From positions 1-55,294 of the forward strand of contig JAAYCY010000054.1 in assembly GCA_012729535.1 (NCBI GenBank): DNA of 55,294 bases. Direction: 5' to 3'. The translations under genes and the position numbers were made by a program. Every line of letters begins with the position of its first letter. Positions within the stretch are counted from its first letter, which is position 1. The notes under the pieces were generated by a model. The model was not told the origin of the DNA, made no database searches, and saw nothing but the letters and a program-made list of their open reading frames with translations. Positions 1 to 10,826 of the stretch are shown piece after piece. This stretch comes from Methanomicrobiales archaeon (GTDB taxonomy: Archaea > Halobacteriota > Methanomicrobia > Methanomicrobiales > Methanospirillaceae).

Positions 1-178
1 ACGAGTAGTAGAATAGAGTGGGAGAGGTATCTCAAGGTTTATGTATGAGACATAATTGATATTACGGAAAGTTGAAAAATTATGTCGCCGGATCTGGATC
101 TATCTCCAAAGCTGTCTTACATGAATACTAATCAATACTTATTTTGGTATCTTGTTATTTCGTGATGCGTGATTGATT

Positions 179-2290
179 ATGATGTTTTTAGACAACATTC
201 CGATGAAAAGAAAATTAATCGGTGGCTTTATTTGTATTATTGCACTTGCCCTGATAATTGCCCTCGTAGGTTTTTTCTCGATGGGGGGAATGGCCGACAA
301 AGCAGAAGCAATGTATGATGACAATCTCGTTGCACTGGACCAGTTACTTACAGCAGATAACAGTTTTCTCAATATCCGAATTAATGCGTACAAAACTGTA
401 TTTGCTAAAGATGAAAGAAAAGATAAATTTGAAGAGATTGATAATGAAATTGTTAATATAAAGGAGAAATTGGATTTATACCGGCAAAAAGCATATTCGG
501 AACAGGAAATTGCTTTGCTGAAAGAATTTGATACGAACTGGTTGGTTTTTGAGAAGACATTACGGGAAATAATTTCCGATATGGAGGCAGAACGGGAAGA
601 CGAAGCCCTTGTAGGAATATACAGTGATGATTTTGCCGTTTATCGTGATAAAGCCCAGGATGCCCTGGATAGTCTTGAAGCATACAACCAGGAACGGGCA
701 CGAATATTAAAAGATGAAATAACGGCAACGTATCAGTCTTCATCATATTTGTTCCTGATAATTGGAATTATCACTCTCATATTTGGTATTGGCCTCGCAT
801 TGCTGTTGAACCAGAGTATAACAGGACCGTTACGCCGGACTGCAAATATGATCCAGGAAATGGGGATGGGTCATCTTGGTATGAGACTGAATATGGCCCG
901 AGCCGATGAAATAGGTCAGATGTCTGAGGTTATGGATGCATTTGCAGAAAACCTTCAAAACCAGGTAATAAGAACAATGCAAAAAATAGCCGGAGGTGAA
1001 ATAGTAACCGAAGTTCCAATTATGGATGAAAAAGATGAAATCGGACCAGCTATTCTTGAAACCGCAGATACTATCCGTAACCTGATAGAAGAGACAGATG
1101 CCCTGGTGAAAGCCGCAAAGGAAGGCAGATTGTCAGTCAGGGGCAATGAAAATTCATTTAAAGGAGGATACCGGGATATTGTAAATGGTTTTAATTCAAC
1201 GCTTGATAATCTCCTGGTTCCCTTAAACGAAGCCATGTCTCTTTCAGAATATTATGCCAAGGGAGATTTTTCAGCCAGGTTTTCAGAAGATATTGTTGTG
1301 AAAGGAGATTTCATTCCATTTAAACAAGCATTGAATACGATTGGAATAGAATCAGGAAAAGCAATAGGACTTGTTCAATCTGAAATCATTTCTGTTCTGA
1401 CCAGTATGCAGGAAACATCTGCACGTGCAGATGAAATTTCAAAAGGAGCTAAACTTGTTGCAAGTAATGCTTCAGAAGTAAGTAATTTCTCTGAAAAATC
1501 TTCGCAAGGAATTGCTCAAATCCTTCATGCAATGAATGAACTGGCTATAACGGTATCCTCTGTAGCAAATGAAACAACAGGAGTTGCAAGCCTTACCCAA
1601 CAGACTAATGATCTCTCCATCGAAGGAACAAAACTCGTTGAACTGACTGACGAGGGAATGAAAAGTATTAAAACTTCGTTCGAAGAGACCAACACAGTTG
1701 TGCAGGAAATTGATGCACAGATGGGAGAGATAGGATCGATTGTTGAGGTGATCGGGGGTATTGCTGATCAAACAAATCTGCTGGCCCTCAATGCAGCAAT
1801 TGAGGCTGCCAGGGCAGGAGATGCTGGCCTTGGTTTTGCTGTGGTGGCAGACGAAGTAAAAACTCTTGCAGAAGAATCACGATTATCAACAGAGAAAATT
1901 GCAGAGTTGATTACTGTTCTTCAGAAAAAATCTAAAAATGTAACTATTTCAATGGAGCAGTCTCTTGTTGATGTAAATCAGGGAGACACTGCAGTTAAAG
2001 AAATGATGAAAATCTTTGAGCAGATCGCTGAATCCATTGATACGGCTTCGAAACAGATTAGTGATGTTGCTGCACATACTGAAGAACAGGCAGCTGCTGT
2101 AGAAGAGATTTCTGCCAGTGTTCATGAACTTGAAACTATATCAGTAAAAACAGCTCAGGAATCTATTTCGGCATCATCAGCAACAGAGGAAGTTAGTTCT
2201 TCAATTGATCAGGTTAGCGAAGCCATTACGTATGCATCCGATTCAATTGAAAAAATTTCAAATGCCATGGATAAATTCCATGTTTCATGA
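179..2290 (+). CDS. Methyl-accepting chemotaxis protein
   Basis: Membrane chemoreceptor of about 703 residues that would signal to CheA/CheW. The N-terminus has a transmembrane helix (about residues 12-34), an extracytoplasmic helical sensor of about 150 residues of the four-helix-bundle type, and a second transmembrane helix near residues 190-212. A HAMP domain follows, then a further HAMP-like stretch (about 265-400). The C-terminal 280 residues are the coiled-coil signalling domain, with a clear hairpin tip ([18 protein letters not shown]) followed by the [15 protein letters not shown] motif. The frame is open from a TTG at 173, but ATG at 179 or 182 is the more likely start; no strong ribosome site decides between them. 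No che genes lie nearby, so it is an orphan receptor. The ligand is unknown. Confidence 0.95.
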   Translation: MMFLDNIPMKRKLIGGFICIIALALIIALVGFFSMGGMADKAEAMYDDNLVALDQLLTADNSFLNIRINAYKTVFAKDERKDKFEEIDNEIVNIKEKLDLYRQKAYSEQEIALLKEFDTNWLVFEKTLREIISDMEAEREDEALVGIYSDDFAVYRDKAQDALDSLEAYNQERARILKDEITATYQSSSYLFLIIGIITLIFGIGLALLLNQSITGPLRRTANMIQEMGMGHLGMRLNMARADEIGQMSEVMDAFAENLQNQVIRTMQKIAGGEIVTEVPIMDEKDEIGPAILETADTIRNLIEETDALVKAAKEGRLSVRGNENSFKGGYRDIVNGFNSTLDNLLVPLNEAMSLSEYYAKGDFSARFSEDIVVKGDFIPFKQALNTIGIESGKAIGLVQSEIISVLTSMQETSARADEISKGAKLVASNASEVSNFSEKSSQGIAQILHAMNELAITVSSVANETTGVASLTQQTNDLSIEGTKLVELTDEGMKSIKTSFEETNTVVQEIDAQMGEIGSIVEVIGGIADQTNLLALNAAIEAARAGDAGLGFAVVADEVKTLAEESRLSTEKIAELITVLQKKSKNVTISMEQSLVDVNQGDTAVKEMMKIFEQIAESIDTASKQISDVAAHTEEQAAAVEEISASVHELETISVKTAQESISASSATEEVSSSIDQVSEAITYASDSIEKISNAMDKFHVS

Positions 2291-2303
2291 TATATTTCAA
2301 ATC

Positions 2304-3563
2304 TTATCTCTTTTTTTTGTAAATATTGCAAAAAAGGCACCATATCGCTGTTACGAATATGGGAAATAATATTGCCCACGATATAAAAAAAAGAACTACA
2401 AGAGTTAGTATCAGTGACATTGCACTCACACAAAAACCAAGACGGGAATCCCGGAGTAACACCATCCCTGCGGCACATCCTCCAATATAGGTGAGAATGA
2501 AAGTCGCATTTGGTAACTGGATGAGAAAAGCCAGGGATACATAACCTGTACTATAAATAAAAAATATAAGAAGGAAACAACAGGATAAAAATATCAGCCC
2601 ACCAGTCTGGGTATAATACCTGGGAGATAGTTTTGCCAGGAAAGAAGGTGCATATCCATGAATTGCGAGAGAATACCCCAACCGGGATGCTGCTCCAATG
2701 TACGATATTGAAGGTGCCAGGCATACAAATAATCCGGTTACACCGGTAAGAAATAACCCATACTGACCAAATGACATTCCGATAAGATGTAAGAGTGAAA
2801 CCTCTGAAATCCCGGGACCGTACATATGTGTTCCGACGACAACATATGCAGTCAGAAAATAAAGAGTTCCAATAATTATTGATGCGATAATTGTACCCCG
2901 AACAACATCCCGTTTTGGATCCTCAAACTCTTCTGCAATATGGGTCACCGCTTCCCATCCAATATAACTCCAGAACAAGAGGGTTGTTGCGTACCCTATG
3001 CTCAAAGTACCATGGGGAAATAGTGGAATGAAATTCGAAGGATCAACAAACCCATAACTTCCCATAAAAGCCCCGATGATAATACATACTGTTGATAAAA
3101 CAACTACTACCTGAATCTGACCGGTAATTTTCATTCCAAAATAATTGAGAAAAATTCCCAAAAAAATAATACTTATAGCAATCCAGACTTTGAAAGAATC
3201 AGGCAGGCCCAGAGCCGAGGTAATATATCCAGAACCGGTTAGAGCCAGGACAGGTACACCAATTATTGTGGAAACTAAGAAGAACCAGCCAATTAAAGAA
3301 CCTGTTCGTTCATTAAAAGCACGTGTTACAAAAAATGAAACCCCTCCGTCATTTGGATATTGTGCTGACAATAATCCCATGGTCAGGGCCATTGGAAACG
3401 CCAGCAGGATAACAAAACCCCATGATATCAGAGAAGCAGGCCCTGCAATATCTGCTGCAAGGCCGGGTAGGATGAGGATCCCACAACCAAAAACTGCACC
3501 GACATAAAGAGCAGTGATATGAGTAAGCCGAAGGGATGAACGATTAGTGGGTGAAATATTCAT
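2304..3563 (-). CDS. Amino acid permease, APC superfamily
   Basis: Polytopic membrane protein of 419 residues with about 12 predicted hydrophobic helices. The first helix carries the GxG-type unwound segment typical of the APC superfamily (VGAVFGCGILILPG), which in this family contacts the amino-acid backbone. It probably imports or exchanges amino acids or related amines; the substrate cannot be read from the sequence. It lies 38 bases downstream of a MarR regulator on the same strand, so the two probably form an operon and the permease is probably under that regulator. The stop is 13 bases from the stop of the convergent chemoreceptor gene. Confidence 0.9.
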   Translation of the reverse strand: MNISPTNRSSLRLTHITALYVGAVFGCGILILPGLAADIAGPASLISWGFVILLAFPMALTMGLLSAQYPNDGGVSFFVTRAFNERTGSLIGWFFLVSTIIGVPVLALTGSGYITSALGLPDSFKVWIAISIIFLGIFLNYFGMKITGQIQVVVVLSTVCIIIGAFMGSYGFVDPSNFIPLFPHGTLSIGYATTLLFWSYIGWEAVTHIAEEFEDPKRDVVRGTIIASIIIGTLYFLTAYVVVGTHMYGPGISEVSLLHLIGMSFGQYGLFLTGVTGLFVCLAPSISYIGAASRLGYSLAIHGYAPSFLAKLSPRYYTQTGGLIFLSCCFLLIFFIYSTGYVSLAFLIQLPNATFILTYIGGCAAGMVLLRDSRLGFCVSAMSLILTLVVLFFISWAILFPIFVTAIWCLFCNIYKKKR

Positions 3564-3601
3564 GGTACAATTACGCTATGCCTGATGCAGGTAGTGAAAA
3601 G

Positions 3602-4060
3602 TCAATGGGTTTGATATTTTTTATAGATATGAATTATCTGATCAACGGCATTTTTCAGTGTTTCCATTTCTTCATTACTTAATGCCTGAATCTGTAACGA
3701 TAATTTTTCCGCTATTATTACCCTGATGTCCCCAATTTTTACTCTTCCTGCCTCAGTTATTGCAATGTTGACAATCCGGCGATCATGTGGATCTGATAAT
3801 CGCTCTACATATCCTTCTTTTGACAGGGAATCGACAAGAACAGTCATGTATGGCTTGGATATGTACATCATTTTTCCCAGGTTTGACATAGATTCCATGG
3901 GAACCTGGCATAGCAAAAATAGTAATCTGTACTGTGCCTGCTGGATACCTGATAAAAAAGGTCTGGTATTGTGTGTAAACTGATCAATACCTATCTCAAG
4001 TAATTCGATCAATTTCTCAATTACAATGTCTCTGATTTCGTCGGGCATTGTTTTCGTCAT
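3602..4060 (-). CDS. MarR-family transcriptional regulator
   Basis: 152-residue winged-helix regulator. Residues about 35-105 form the DNA-binding region, with the wing signature LSDPHDRRIVNIAITEAGR that is typical of MarR proteins; flanking helices would make the dimer interface. It is the first gene of a probable two-gene operon with the APC permease. A TATA-like element about 20 bases before the ATG suggests a leaderless transcript, and a 12-base palindrome beside it could be the autoregulatory operator. MarR proteins usually respond to small aromatic or oxidising ligands; no ligand can be inferred here. Confidence 0.9.
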   Translation of the reverse strand: MTKTMPDEIRDIVIEKLIELLEIGIDQFTHNTRPFLSGIQQAQYRLLFLLCQVPMESMSNLGKMMYISKPYMTVLVDSLSKEGYVERLSDPHDRRIVNIAITEAGRVKIGDIRVIIAEKLSLQIQALSNEEMETLKNAVDQIIHIYKKYQTH

Positions 4061-4073
4061 AATAATGTTAAGT

Positions 4074-4099
4074 TCTGAATATAAAGGTTTTAGCTAAAA
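4074..4099 (-). promoter_or_regulatory. Promoter and candidate operator of the MarR-permease operon
   Basis: Read on the minus strand, CCTTTATATTC (4077-4087) is a good archaeal TATA box about 20 bases upstream of the MarR start, so transcription should begin at or next to the ATG. Just upstream is the perfect palindrome TTTTAGCTAAAA (4088-4099), overlapping the expected BRE/TFB contact region. A repressor bound there would block TFB, which fits autoregulation. This is inference from position only. Confidence 0.5.
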
Positions 4100-4163
4100 G
4101 AATACCTTCAGCCTGACATTAAAACAAAAATTTAATCCTTCTGCGTTATAACCGATAGGTATC

Positions 4164-4858
4164 ATGAATAATGGCATTACTAAATCAGATTCAGATGATA
4201 TTACATGAGATACAAACATTCTCTACGGAAATGATGATCAAACCAGGATAATCAGAAGCAGTGGATTTTTTTTTCAGACCTTGGGAAGACAATAATTGTC
4301 ACATCCGGCGATTCAATCAATTATTTACAACATAATAGAAGGATATCTTGACCAGTAATTATGTAGGAAATTGAAAAAATTTTGCACAATTCCGATTATA
4401 TCTACATAGACAGTCTGGTTAATAAATTCACCTGGGACATTTAAAAAAATAGTATCAATCTCTGATCCTGACGAATACTTCATTGCGATGAATGCTCCCC
4501 TGGGTTCCTGGACGGTAACAATAACCAAAGCTCAAACATCAGGTGAAACTAAAATTAAAGTTGAACTATTAAAATGCAGAAAACATTGTTGTTGATATGG
4601 GGTGTTCTTATTTCTATTCAGGATCAGGTTATGCAAATATCCCTCATTTTAACCTGGAAAAAGGCCCTGGCAACTTTGAACTAAAGATGGAAGGAAAAAA
4701 ATACAACCGAGCAATATTGTTTGATAATCGGTATATCTTTATTGACCATCTGGCAGACCCAGGCTAAACCAAGAGAATTTTCTAAAACTGTGGAGAAAAC
4801 AAAACCAGGAAAATCTTTTGGCATGAACTTTCAGGTCGGCGAATGGGTAGTAAAATAA
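4164..4858 (+). pseudogene. Decayed gene for a secreted-type protein
   Basis: Plus-strand reading gives coherent protein-like segments in shifting frames. It opens at ATG 4164 (MNNGITKSDSDDIT), meets TGA at 4206, and changes frame near 4290. A segment after a TAG near 4410 reads TVWLINSPGTFKKIV and then APLGSWTVTITKAQTSG, typical of beta-sandwich domains of archaeal surface proteins. The frame shifts again at about 4574, giving NAENIVVDMGCSYFYSGSG onward, and once more near 4765, ending KSFGMNFQVGEWVVK with a stop at 4856-4858. At least three frameshifts and two stops make it a pseudogene. No family is recognised. A 67-codon minus-strand frame here (4325-4528) is a shadow. Confidence 0.6.
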
Positions 4859-5229
4859 ATCAGAAATCTCTTTTTTTGTTTGATGCTACCAATGATTTAA
4901 TAATATATAAATTAATCCTTATAGGACACCAATTTTTTGCATAATATATGGTAAGTCAGAGCAATCTGTACTGCTCACTTATGAACACTCAAATTCTTGA
5001 GATAAGCTGGGCATCATATCACCGAGAACACTAATCTTTCCCGAGATTGGCAAAAAAAGCGGTTATTAATTGAGAAGGATAATTCCCTCCCTTCTCATCA
5101 TTTCAACATGAAATATGGGAATCAGGTGAAGCGCACCTGAAGCTTTTTGTTATTATCATACTTTAGGTCAGAAATGACATTTTTTGCCTAAATGGATTAT
5201 TTTTACCATTTTGGGGTAAAAGGAATCTG

Positions 5230-5555
5230 TTTAATGGAAATATTACGAAAAGGATTCTCATTACATTTACTGCAAAAATCATTTCGAAATCCTTATCTCC
5301 GACTGGTATAACAGATGATATATTCACACCGTGTAAAACCATTCTAAGCGTTATGCTTGTTTAAGGATTATTTTTTTCATGGGTTCATCCTTGAAGGATG
5401 CATACATTAAAAAAAATACTCCGATTAAACGAACAACGGGAAGTTTTACGGCATAAACCAGACATGTGTTTTTTCATGTTGTGATGATAAGGATTAATAT
5501 CCTTACCGCTTTGATAAACTCGGGAGACATGATGACAGAAGAGAGTTCCAGTTAG
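5230..5555 (+). pseudogene. Eroded copy of the small ORF found upstream of fdhA at 51.1 kb
   Basis: Broken frames match the small ORF at 51106-51444. Corresponding pieces are NGNITKRI (versus NGIFTKRI), NEQREV (versus VEQREV), CDDK (versus CDEK) and the ending MTEESSS (versus MTEEITG), in the same order and before an fdhA copy. Frameshifts and stops lie throughout. It shows that the duplicated unit includes DNA upstream of fdhA. Apart from this relic, 4859-6026 shows nothing convincing; a 117-codon open frame at 5568-5921 has no protein-like composition. Confidence 0.5.
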
Positions 5556-6026
5556 ACATATCAGAACATGGACAAGACACTAATATGTTTTTACTGGTCG
5601 CTACAGACTCCAATGGCAGGTGTTCATATACCCGTTGTTCAGGGAGACAGGATTATTTCAGAAACGCTTGTAAGCAGAATCCGGTGCAGACAATTGCTGA
5701 CAACAGCAAGTCGGATTATGTGCAGTTTTCTTGAATTATTGTGGATCTCCGTTTCAATGGGTACAATCCGCCAAACCGTCAGTAGTTACTCTTCTTACAC
5801 AATGACCGTACCAGCATCAAATCTCTCGGTGGTGCCCATTCTCCTCACAAAAAGGAGAGAAAAACACCATTTTTTCCGTATTTGTATAGAACCGGATGAC
5901 ACAGATGTTTTTCAAAAGTGATTTTTGAAGATCTGATGTCTGTTCGGGAGAAGATAATCGATTATATTCGATTTTTCTATTTTGCTGGTTGCATTATCTG
6001 CAAATGGTTCATTAGTGAGGATTGAA

Positions 6027-6498
6027 ATGAAGTATATTCAGACAACCTGTCCGTATTGTGGAACCGGGTATTCGTTCAACTTAGTTGTTCATGACCGCAA
6101 TACCGTTTAAGTACCAGGCAGAACGCCCTGATAAGGACTATCCATTCCTGCTGACTACCGGTAGAAGCATCTGGCAGTGGCATACCGGCACTATGACCCG
6201 GAGATCGAAAAGCCTGGAGCGGGAAGAACCTACCGGCTGGATAGAAATTAACACCGAAGACGCCAAGTCTCTTGACATAAAGAACGGAGAACTTATCAAG
6301 GCCATTACCCGTCGTGGTGAAATTAAGATCTCAGCACGTGTTACAGAAAACATAAAGAAGGGTGTTATGTTCATCCCATTCCACTATGCAGAATGTGCTG
6401 AAAATATGCTCACCATCAATGCCCTTGATCCAGTGGTAAAAATTCCGGAGTCAAAGGCCTGTGCCGTTAAAGTTGAGAAGATTACGGAGGTGAAATGA
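6027..6498 (+). pseudogene. fdhA: fdhA remnant, internally deleted formate dehydrogenase alpha subunit
   Basis: Starts like the intact fdhA at 51920 (MKYIQTTCPYCGTG) but after about 21 codons jumps to the C-terminal part of the gene; the equivalent intact DNA from about 51985 to 53575 (about 1.6 kb, some 530 codons) is missing. The junction changes frame, so the 5' piece ends at TAA 6108-6110, while a 136-codon C-terminal fragment remains open from ATG 6091 to 6498. The fourth cluster cysteine of the CxxCxxxC-type motif is also changed to tyrosine (GTGY instead of GTGC). The Mo/W-pterin active-site region is gone, so no FDH activity is possible. The C-terminal fragment would correspond to the molydopterin dinucleotide-binding domain. 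Confidence 0.9.
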
Positions 6499-6500
6499 GA

Positions 6501-7654
6501 TGGCAGCAAAGGGTGACATGATGTATGCATGGACTACTGATTCAGGAATTGCAGAAAAAAGCTGAATGCGGTGGTGCCGTTACTTCTCTGCTCAAATATG
6601 CCCTGGAAAAGAAGATGGTTGATGCTGTTCTCGCAATAAAAAAGGTCAGGATGTATATGATGCAGTTCCTACGTATATTACCGATCCAAAGGATCTAAAG
6701 GATACGGCAGGATCATTACATTGCGGGAGCCAACTCCTCTCGAAAGTCATCATGAAATATCTCAAAGGCGCTAAGGACAAGAAAATCGCCGTGACCGTGA
6801 AGGGTTGTGATGTCATGGGCCTGTACGAACTTGCAAAGCGGAATGAGATAAACCTGGATAACCTGCTTCTTATTGGTGTTAATTGTGGAGGAACTGTCTC
6901 ACCGGTAAAAGCCCGGAAAATGATCAAAGAAGCCTTCAAAGTTGATCCTGATACTGTTCACATGGAAGAGATTGACAAGGGGCAGTTCATCATTGAATAT
7001 GAAGGAGGACACAAGGGTATTTCCATTGATGAACTCGAAGATGAAGGATTTGGGCGCCGATCCAACTGCCGCAGATGCCTCTACAAGGTACCAAGACAGG
7101 CCGATATTGCCTGTGGGAACTGGGGAGTTATCGGAGAAAAAGCTGGAAAAGCTACATTTGTTGAAGTATGCAGCGACAAGGGAGCAGACCTTATTAGTAA
7201 GGCACTCAAGGATGGAGCTATTGCAACATCTCCTGCAGAACCCAAAGGAATAGATATCAGGGGTAAAGTTGAAGGAGCAATGTTAAAGCTTGGACAAAAA
7301 TGGCGGAAAAAAGACTTTACAAACCTGAAAGACAATCTTTGGAATTCTATCGGTGAGGAGACCTCACGGTGTATCAAATGTTACTCCTGTATTGAAAATT
7401 GTCCTGTATGTACGACAAAAGACATCATAGGAAATGGAAATAAATCCCTTATGGTTGACGATGGAGCAATACCGCCAAACCCAATGTTCCACATGAGGCG
7501 GTTTGCTCACATTTCAGATTCGTGTATTAATTGTGGTCAGTGTGAAGAGCTCTCTGCCATGGATATTCCACTAGCTCTCTTTTCACATGCAATACGAGCC
7601 GAATCAGACCTTGTATTTGCACCAAAACTCGGAGAATCATATTATAAGAATTAA
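6501..7654 (+). pseudogene. fdhB: fdhB remnant, frameshifted F420-dependent formate dehydrogenase beta subunit
   Basis: Closely similar along its whole length to the intact fdhB at 53985. An extra A in an A-run near 6555 breaks the frame after about 17 codons, and a lost G near 6648 (AAAAAAGGTC versus AAAAAAGGGTC in the intact copy) breaks it again; the rest is open from 6752 to 7654. The last cysteine of the second ferredoxin-like motif is serine (CGQCEELS versus CGQCEELC). Flavin/F420-binding parts and the first cluster motif ([14 protein letters not shown]) persist. The ribosome site GGAGGTGA is kept upstream of the ATG. Because both frameshifts sit in homopolymers, assembly error is possible, but the cysteine loss and the broken fdhA partner argue for real decay. 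Confidence 0.85.
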
Positions 7655-7820
7655 AATTAAAGATAAAAATCGACAGAAAAAGAGATACCGGTAATTAAAG
7701 CCGCTATTTTTTTTATTCTCATATTTTTAGAGAAAATGAGGGATATCCCTCATATGGTACATAAGAACACATGTATCAGAAAAGTCCCTGTTATCACTGT
7801 TAATTATTGTTTTCGGTGAA

Positions 7821-7842
7821 ATCACTGATATTTATCAGTGAT
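7821..7842. repeat. Inverted repeat between fdhB remnant and sensor kinase
   Basis: ATCACTGATA and TATCAGTGAT form a 10-bp perfect stem around a 2-base centre. It lies 22 bases beyond the stop of the minus-strand kinase and 170 bases beyond the fdhB remnant. It could be a shared 3' hairpin; there is no long T-run directly after it on either strand, so a terminator role is uncertain. Confidence 0.5.
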
Positions 7843-7863
7843 GTAATAACATCATCAAAAAAT

Positions 7864-10581
7864 TCAGATTGTCTTGCTTATCGGATTTCTTCTCCAATTC
7901 CCTTTGGGAATTGATATTTCAAACCTTGCTCCTTTTCCATATTCTCCAGTCTCCTGGATTGAAATGTTTGTTAGGAGGAGTATTTCTCTAATAAGAAACA
8001 TACCAAGACCGGTATTTTTTCCAAAACCTCGTTCAAAAATTATCTCTTTATCTTCATCACTGATACCAATCCCGTCATCTTCCCAGATGACATCAAGTTC
8101 ATCGTCTCGTTGGAGAGTATAGACATGAATTTCTGATACATGTTGTCCATGCATGAGTGAATTATTCAAAAGATTTGAAAAAACCTTTTTTAGCATAGTA
8201 TCAGCAAATATCGAAAAGCCTTCCACCTCTGTTTTAATAGAGTAGGATCCTTCCAGACCTGAAATTGGCATGACCGAATCAAGCATCTGCCATTTTGGTT
8301 TATTTATCCCGAGGTCTTCATATATCCGGGTAAATTCTATCTGTGACTTGATGGCAGATGTTGCACCCTCCATTTTAGAGAGAAACTCCAGCATTGCCGT
8401 ATCATTACAACCGATTTTCGCAGCATCAATATATGTCAGTATTACAGAAATTTTATTAAGGATGTCATGTCGGGTAATACTGGTGAGAAGATTAATCTGT
8501 CTGTTTGCTTGTCGCAATGCATTTTCTGCCAGTACTCGCTCGGATATATCTCTGCCAACTGATAAAATCACCTGCTTTCCGTTACAGATAATCTTGCGGG
8601 CATTAACCTCTAAAGGTACAGGTTTTTCGTTTTTTGTATTCAGGGTAGATTCAAAGAAAATTTGTCCTAATCGAATAATCTCCTGGATTTTCTTTTTAAA
8701 TATTTCCTGTTCTTCAGGCTTGACTAATTCCCATATACACCTGTTTAGAAGTTCTTCTCTTGAATACATGAGAGTCCGACAGGCAATCTCATTGACTTCA
8801 ATGATTTTTCCATCTAAGTCATAAATGAGAATACTGTCATTAACGTTATTAAAAATATTCCGAAATCTCATTTCACTCGCACGAAGAGCTTCCTCTGTCC
8901 TCTTTTGCTCACTGATATCTTCATCTACCCCACAATATCCTCTAAAAATTCCATCTTCATCAAAGATCGGAGTACCTGATGTTGAGAGAATTACCTGGGA
9001 TCCATCACGATGACGATTCAGATTAATAATATTTCTAAATTGTTTTCCTGACCGGAATATTTCAAAAGCCTTCTCTTTATAATCATCTTTAATGGAAGGA
9101 TCGAAAACCTCATAAAATTTAACGTTCCCGATTAATTCTTCAGGTTTATAACCAAGAATGTCTTCAACAGACTGATTTGAATATTGAAAAGTCCCTTCAG
9201 GATCAATTTCCCATATCCATGCTCCTGCATTTCTAGTAACTGCATCAAAACGTTCTTCGCTGCTTTTAAGAGCAATTTCAGCTTTTTTCCGATCGGTGAT
9301 ATCCTGGTTTGCACCATATGTACCTATGGTATTTCCTTGTTCATCCTTGATCAATGCAAACGTGACTGTAATATACCTGACCTCTCCATCCCTTCTAATG
9401 ATGCGGTGCTCGATTTTCGAGACAAAATTTGGATCAGTCGCCTTTTGTGCTTTTCTGACCTCTTCTGCAACCATATATGCATCCTTTGGATGAACAAATT
9501 CACGGGCATAAGTCGCAGAATCCATCTTATTTCCACCTTCCTGCTCCGCATCGGTCCCGTACATCGCATAAAACCGCTCATCAAAGGTAAAAATATCAGA
9601 AATCAGATCATATTCCCAGTTTACCAACTTGGCAAGATCCATTGCACTGGTCAGGTAATGCCTGATTTTTTTAAGATCATCAATTCTGCTAAAGGTTCTT
9701 TGGGTAAAACCACGAATGAGATCCTGGTTCCGCCTGAGTTCTTCTTCGGTTTGTCTTAGTTCAGTTAAATCCTGGATAAGCTCAAAAGCACCGATTACCT
9801 CACCTGTACTATTATAATGCCTGCAGACCTTGATGAGGGCTGAAATTTTATGACCGTTGGGATTGGGAAGTTCTGCTTCTGCAATGAGTGAGTTTCCTGC
9901 CCAGTGAACATTTGAATAATATTGTTCTATCTTTTCTATCGGCTCATCAATCATGTTGATAAGAAGGGGTCGGTGATATCCATAAAACGGAACTGCATAT
10001 TCATAATCTCCCTTTCCAAGCATGTCCCTGAAAGAAATTCCAGTCATCTCCTCAATTGCACGGTTCCATGCGATGACTTCTCCATGCTGGTTTATTGCAA
10101 AAGTAGCGTCAGGAATAAAATCAATAATATCAAAAAGATGTCTTTCACTATCAGAGAAAGAGTGTTCGGGATTTTTTTTCTTTACCGCTTCGTGGATTTT
10201 CCGGGATAAATCCCCGAAAATATCCTCAGGATCTGAACCTTTCTTGACATAGTAGTCACCACCATTATTTATCGTGTCAATAGCAACCTTTTCATGGCTA
10301 CGTCCGGTAAAGATGATAAAGGGAATATCACCATATTGTGACCGGATTTCTTTGAGAAAGGCAATACCATCCATACCAGGCATCTGGTAATCAGAAACGA
10401 TAACGTCATATAATTCGAGATTGCAATTTTCAAGGGCTTCCCGGGCTGATGACACAATCCTGACGATTAAATCTCCCTGTCGCTCCAGGAAAAGTTTTGC
10501 AAGTACCAGGAAATCCTTTTCATCGTCTACATATAAAACGGAAATACGTTCATCTGAAGAATTACTATTTTTTCCGGTCAT
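7864..10581 (-). CDS. Response-regulator / multi-PAS hybrid histidine kinase
   Basis: 905-residue cytoplasmic sensor kinase with no membrane helix. Residues about 10-130 are a receiver domain with the phospho-aspartate in VIVSDYQMPGMDG and the conserved lysine in YYVKKG. Four PAS domains follow (about 150-275, 300-435, 440-565, 570-690), several with PAC motifs such as GTYGANQDITDRKKAE. The kinase core has the phospho-acceptor histidine in TRHDILN and an HATPase with N box (NNSLMHG), DDGIGI and GLGMFLIREIL. The input receiver at the N-terminus means it is itself controlled by another kinase, possibly its neighbour at 10827. A TATA box lies about 85 bases upstream. PAS ligands and output partner are unknown. 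Confidence 0.93.
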   Translation of the reverse strand: MTGKNSNSSDERISVLYVDDEKDFLVLAKLFLERQGDLIVRIVSSAREALENCNLELYDVIVSDYQMPGMDGIAFLKEIRSQYGDIPFIIFTGRSHEKVAIDTINNGGDYYVKKGSDPEDIFGDLSRKIHEAVKKKNPEHSFSDSERHLFDIIDFIPDATFAINQHGEVIAWNRAIEEMTGISFRDMLGKGDYEYAVPFYGYHRPLLINMIDEPIEKIEQYYSNVHWAGNSLIAEAELPNPNGHKISALIKVCRHYNSTGEVIGAFELIQDLTELRQTEEELRRNQDLIRGFTQRTFSRIDDLKKIRHYLTSAMDLAKLVNWEYDLISDIFTFDERFYAMYGTDAEQEGGNKMDSATYAREFVHPKDAYMVAEEVRKAQKATDPNFVSKIEHRIIRRDGEVRYITVTFALIKDEQGNTIGTYGANQDITDRKKAEIALKSSEERFDAVTRNAGAWIWEIDPEGTFQYSNQSVEDILGYKPEELIGNVKFYEVFDPSIKDDYKEKAFEIFRSGKQFRNIINLNRHRDGSQVILSTSGTPIFDEDGIFRGYCGVDEDISEQKRTEEALRASEMRFRNIFNNVNDSILIYDLDGKIIEVNEIACRTLMYSREELLNRCIWELVKPEEQEIFKKKIQEIIRLGQIFFESTLNTKNEKPVPLEVNARKIICNGKQVILSVGRDISERVLAENALRQANRQINLLTSITRHDILNKISVILTYIDAAKIGCNDTAMLEFLSKMEGATSAIKSQIEFTRIYEDLGINKPKWQMLDSVMPISGLEGSYSIKTEVEGFSIFADTMLKKVFSNLLNNSLMHGQHVSEIHVYTLQRDDELDVIWEDDGIGISDEDKEIIFERGFGKNTGLGMFLIREILLLTNISIQETGEYGKGARFEISIPKGNWRRNPISKTI

Positions 10582-10662
10582 AGATGGTTCATCTAAACAT
10601 TATTGTGAATCTGTAATAGTATCCTTAAACAACTATATGATATAACTTCTTTCCATTCAGAC

Positions 10663-10672
10663 TATATAAATT
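10663..10672 (-). promoter_or_regulatory. TATA box for the receiver-PAS kinase
   Basis: Minus-strand AATTTATATAGT is a good archaeal TATA box. With a start site about 25 bases downstream it would give a 5' leader of roughly 55 bases for the kinase that starts at 10581. Confidence 0.45.
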
Positions 10673-10826
10673 CTTTTCGAGAATAAATAAATTTAAATAA
10701 AAATAAATATTACGAATTTTTTTAGTTGGCCATGATTTACCAATTTTTGTGGTTCGAATTATTACTTATAACTGTGGTAATTGTGCAAAAGATCTTAGTA
10801 CCTGGCTTAACATCAATCCATGGTTA

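Noticed and set aside
5568-5921. 117-codon plus-strand frame upstream of the fdhA relic
   Set aside because: Its composition is not protein-like, it has no family pattern and no good ribosome site, and it lies in eroded duplicated DNA.
9184-9759. Long plus-strand frames opposite the PAS kinases
   Set aside because: They mirror the minus-strand kinase codons and lack any domain pattern.
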